Assembly: GCF_050947875.1 (NCBI RefSeq)
Contig: NC_134570.1
Coordinates: forward strand, 227,463,265 to 227,527,264
Direction of reading: 5' to 3'
Source: Dermacentor variabilis
Taxonomy: Eukaryota > Arthropoda > Arachnida > Ixodida > Ixodidae
Length of the DNA: 64,000 bases
Shown: piece by piece, positions 61,007-64,000 of the stretch
Numbering within the stretch: the stretch's first letter is position 1
Layout: every line of letters starts with the position of its first letter
Translations under genes and position numbers: made by a program
Notes under the pieces: model-generated
Database searches by the model: none
Told to the model about the DNA's origin: nothing
What the model saw: the letters and a program-made list of their open reading frames with translations, nothing else

Positions 61007-61765
61007 ATGTCTAGGCTCGCAATCATGAGTGGAGCGATCGACATTTACTCGCAAAATTATAAAGCGTTAAGAATTGACTCATACAAGTATCTCGGCCTTC
61101 ATATCACAAATAACCTATCATGGCACACCTACATTGAGTACGTCTGTAATAATTCTAACCGCGTGCCTGGATACCTGCGTCGTAATTTTGCATCTGCACC
61201 TTCATCGCTTAGAGTAATTCTTTACCGAACATTGGTACGATCAAAGCTCGAATACGCATGCCCCATATGGTATCCCATTCAAAGCACTCTTGCCCTCGAA
61301 TCAATCCAAAACCGTGAACCTAGATTCATTTTATCCAATTACTAGCGTCATTCCAGTGTTCGAGCAATGAAAAATACCCTAAATTTACCCGAACTTTCAT
61401 CCCATAGAAAATGCGCTCGTTTTTCGCTATTTCATGAAATTTTCCACTTCAACCCTGTATTAAAAGAGCAGCTTCCCACACAGCCATTTTATGTTTCATC
61501 TCGTTCAGATCATTGCTTGAAAGTAGGTATGCCGTCATGTAAGACTAATCTTTACAGTGATTATTTCATTCCTCGAACAAGCATGGAATGGAACCATCTT
61601 CCCACTGCCATCGCTGCCATCACGGACACTACTAACTTCAATAACACCATTCATCATGCCTTTGCTTAAATCCAGTGTTATTTGCCCAAATTGTTTGTTA
61701 TGTTTCCCCCACTCCTTTCTGTAGTGCCTCCGGGCTGCGAAAGTAAATAAATAAGGGGAAAATGA
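61007..61765 (+). pseudogene. CR1/L2-type LINE, 3' end of ORF2 with tail
   Basis: Two open stretches: 61007-61345 (YKYLGLHITNNLSWHTYIEY, LYRTLVRSKLEYACPIW, LALESIQNREPRFILSNY) and 61367-61669 (MKNTLNLPELSSHRKCARFS, FIPRTSMEWNHLPTAI). This is the region after the RT palm up to the C-terminus, interrupted by one stop. It ends in GTAAATAAATAAG at about 61765. 5'-truncated. Confidence 0.8.
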
Positions 61766-62472
61766 ATAGTGTGGATAGTGCATTGCTAAATTGGTTGAAT
61801 AATATAGACGGCATTTCCTTACAGTGCCTTACCATCTTTCCAAAAACCTTATAAAAATAAGAAAACGGACATAAAAAACACAGAATGAAAATAACCTTCA
61901 AAAACCGTCATACTTATACATAATCGAAACATTTTTAAACATTCTACGCACCATTCACAAAAAGGGAATAGCACCCATACGCTTGCGCGTAACCCGCGTT
62001 CACAAAGTGAAACGTCCCTAGTCTTTGGCGTTTCGTTAGACAAATATCAGATTTCCGAGACTAGAAATCGTTCCAACAGGCAAGTTTTGCGCTTTGTTTA
62101 GACAGCTTGTCGCTCGTCGCTTATCGCTATTCTGAAAGATGAATTGCGCGCGCAACAATTTTTGATACTTAAATTAGTTTTCTCTAGTGTCGTTCTTACT
62201 TTAAGCACGTGTGCTTTTTTTTTTTTTGTGACACGCTTGTACAAGCCTGCAGTTGCGCGCTTGAGTGTTGGTTCCCTTTTCAGTAGTGTTAGCGAGATGC
62301 TTTTTTTTAAAGCAAAACGCGTTATTCTGAGGAGCCTTTGTTTAGCAGGGCAATTTTAGGAAATGTTTGTACCATTAGTTTAAAGCCTGTTTTGACACGT
62401 GTATTTAGAAGACGGCAGAATTTTGAGTTTTGTTTAGAGTGCGCCAAAATGCTTATAGGTGAGCGTAGCAGC
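61766..62472. other. Unassigned sequence before the second monomer array
   Basis: AT-rich, with a T-run at 62217-62227. No gene. May include upstream LINE monomer remnants. Confidence 0.4.
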
Positions 62473-63219
62473 AAACAGTGCGAACTCTGAACCCTTCTGC
62501 TTACTTCTTCAGGCCTTGTGGGAGCTATCGCTGGTCATAGCCTCGGAATTTTCGTCACGGGGATCTTTGATGCCTGCGCCCTGAGCGTAGCAAGCAGCAC
62601 TGACAGTGCAATAGCGAATCAACGTGCAACTACGTGACCCTGTCGTCACCGCCTGGATCCCGTTAAAAGAGCCCCCGGACGACTAGGGCAGTGACTTGGC
62701 AGCGGAGGCACCCAACAGTGCGAACTCTGAACCCTTCTGCTTATTTCTTTGGGCCTTCTCGGAGCTATCACTGGTCATAGCCTCGGGATTTTCGTCACGG
62801 GGATCTTGATGCCTGTGTCCTGAGCGTAGCAAGCAGCACTGACAGTGCAATAGCGAATCAACGTGCAACTACGTGACCCTGTCGTCACCAACTGGATCCC
62901 GTTAAAAGAAGCCCCAGACGACTACGGCAGTGACTTGGCAGTGGAGGCACCCAACAGTGCGAACTCTGAACCCTTCTGCTTATTTCTTCAGGCCTTCTCG
63001 GAGCTATCGCTGGTCATAGCCTCGGGATTTTCGTCACGGGGATCTTGATGCCTGCGTCCTGAGCCTAACAAGCAACACTGACAGGGCTATAGCGAATCAA
63101 CGTGCAAGCACGTGACACTGCCGTCACCACCTGGATCCCGTTAAAAAAGACCCCCAGACGACTACGGCAGTCATTTGACAGTGCGAACTCTGAACCCTTC
63201 TGCTTATTTCTCCAGGTTT
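62473..63219 (+). repeat. LINE 5' tandem monomers, about 240 bp x 3.2
   Basis: CAGTGCGAACTCTGAACCCT recurs at about 62475, 62714, 62954 and 63178. Units hold GGAGCTATCGCTGGTCATAG, AGCAGCACTGACAGTGCAAT and ACCTGGATCCCGTTAAAA. The last unit stops after TATTTCTCCAG and is followed by GTTTGAAAC, 102 bp before the ORF1 ATG. Confidence 0.85.
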
Positions 63220-63320
63220 GAAACTTTCCCATTCTTTTCAAAGTGCCTTGCTAAGTGCTTTGCTTTTCCTGCTGCCTTGTTCTCTTGACTGTTTTTTGTC
63301 CTGATTTTGACGTTTTCATT

Positions 63321-64000
63321 ATGGCCACTGAAACTGCTGACCCGAAGCGCGAATTTAGCAAAGAAATAAGAGGGCTGAAGGACGTCATGTACTTCATAAA
63401 CAAATAATTCAAGGCTCTAAAGAAAGAATGCAGCAAAGTAAAAAAGTAAAAAACGAGAATGTGGCACCGAAAAAAACACAACAGGTGCTAGCGCTAGAAA
63501 TTGAGGCGTTGAAAAGGAAAGTGCAGGAAAACGCCATGAAAATTGTGGCACAAGATCACTATTCTAGAAACAAAAATATTGAAGTGAAAGGAATTCCGCA
63601 GCAGAGGTCCGAGAGCATCGTAAGCATACTTCGAAAAGTTGGCGACGTTCTCGGGGAAACCATAAAAAAAGAGGACATTGAAGTCTGCCACCAAATTCCG
63701 CTGCAAAATTCTGAATCTGATCCCAACACAGCTGTGGTTTTCCAAAAGAGGGCTAAACGCGATTTAGTCCTTAATAAGGTCAGGAAGTACAGGCTCACTA
63801 CAAACAAAATCGGATTTCCTGCTGACCAGTCTGTCTACATAAATAAGCACATCTGCCCGTAGCTCACGGAGCTGCTAGACATGGCCATTGCTAGGAAAAA
63901 AGAAGTAAACTGGCGTTTCGCATGGGCTAAGAACGGCAAGATTTTCGCACGTCAGACAGACACATCCCCTGTCTTGCGTATTTCGTGTGAATCAGACCTG
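63321..64000 (+). pseudogene. LINE ORF1 (coiled coil plus RNA-binding-like), broken, runs off the window
   Basis: Starts MATETADPKREFSKEIRGLK at 63321, with a stop at 63405, then a frameshift near 63447. The frame 63428-63862 reads LALEIEALKRKVQENAMKIV, YSRNKNIEVKGIPQQRSES, SVYINKHICP and is followed after another stop by ARKKEVNWRFAWAKNGKIFA. It is homologous in layout to 17978-18628 (NNVEIRGVPSTQGEN, AKVFINDHLT, WKFLWTDNC). ORF2 would lie beyond the window. Confidence 0.78.

Noticed and set aside
62473..63219. CRISPR-like array
   Set aside because: Period of 240 bp with full-length unit similarity and no short repeat/spacer pattern; it is a LINE monomer array in a eukaryote.
49752..64000. 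Upstream inversin exons
   Set aside because: I looked on the minus strand for TALHW/PLHW-type ankyrin motifs; the only hit (LHWAL near 57610) belongs to gypsy RNase H.

Overview
The window is eukaryotic and almost certainly from a chelicerate, most likely a hard tick. The repeat families look like those I associate with tick genomes: RTE, CR1/L2-type and I-type LINEs, Penelope-like elements (PLEs), Ty3/gypsy and Ty1/copia elements, and several DNA-transposon groups. That assignment is inference; no species marker is visible. No operons, rRNA, tRNA or CRISPR were seen.

The only host coding sequence I can defend is two short minus-strand exons of an ankyrin-repeat protein, at 49618-49751 and 13942-14017. 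Read 5' to 3' on the minus strand they join without a gap and follow the ankyrin region of inversin (INVS/NPHP2). If so, most of the window is intron: at least 35.6 kb between the two exons plus partial introns on either side. The flanking exons must lie outside the window or escaped me.

Left part (1-12.5 kb): a minus-strand RTE LINE (11384 down to 9339, then 190 down to 1) is split by a 9.1-kb block. The block carries a direct terminal repeat (193-310 and 9226-9338). Inside it are two head-to-head PLE copies. One of these is split by an old CR1/L2-type LINE 3' end and by a young copia element (2277-7272; 244-bp LTRs with one difference; TSD AATTC). A pogo-like element (11387-12485) abuts the RTE copy.

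Middle (15.1-43.1 kb): a Russian-doll nest. A degenerate gypsy element (15100-43081) holds a CR1/L2-type LINE (17262-22105) and a 5'-truncated RTE LINE (22548-41563, 10-bp TSD). The RTE holds a non-autonomous gypsy-like element (23362-40806, 4-bp TSD). That holds a TA-flanked DDE transposon (25079-36501), which holds a near-intact RNase-H LINE (28522-34488, 16-bp TSD). The right LTR of the inner gypsy-like element also holds a TTAA-flanked element with a THAP domain (Kolobok-like).

Right part (43-64 kb): LINE fragments, a 242-bp near-palindromic MITE with TAA duplications, a second copy of the non-autonomous gypsy family split by a second TTAA/THAP element, an inverted PLE pair, an old gypsy pol split by a CAGGGTGTC-ended element that itself holds a pogo-like element, and a second LINE whose ORF1 is preceded by tandem repeats, like the first.
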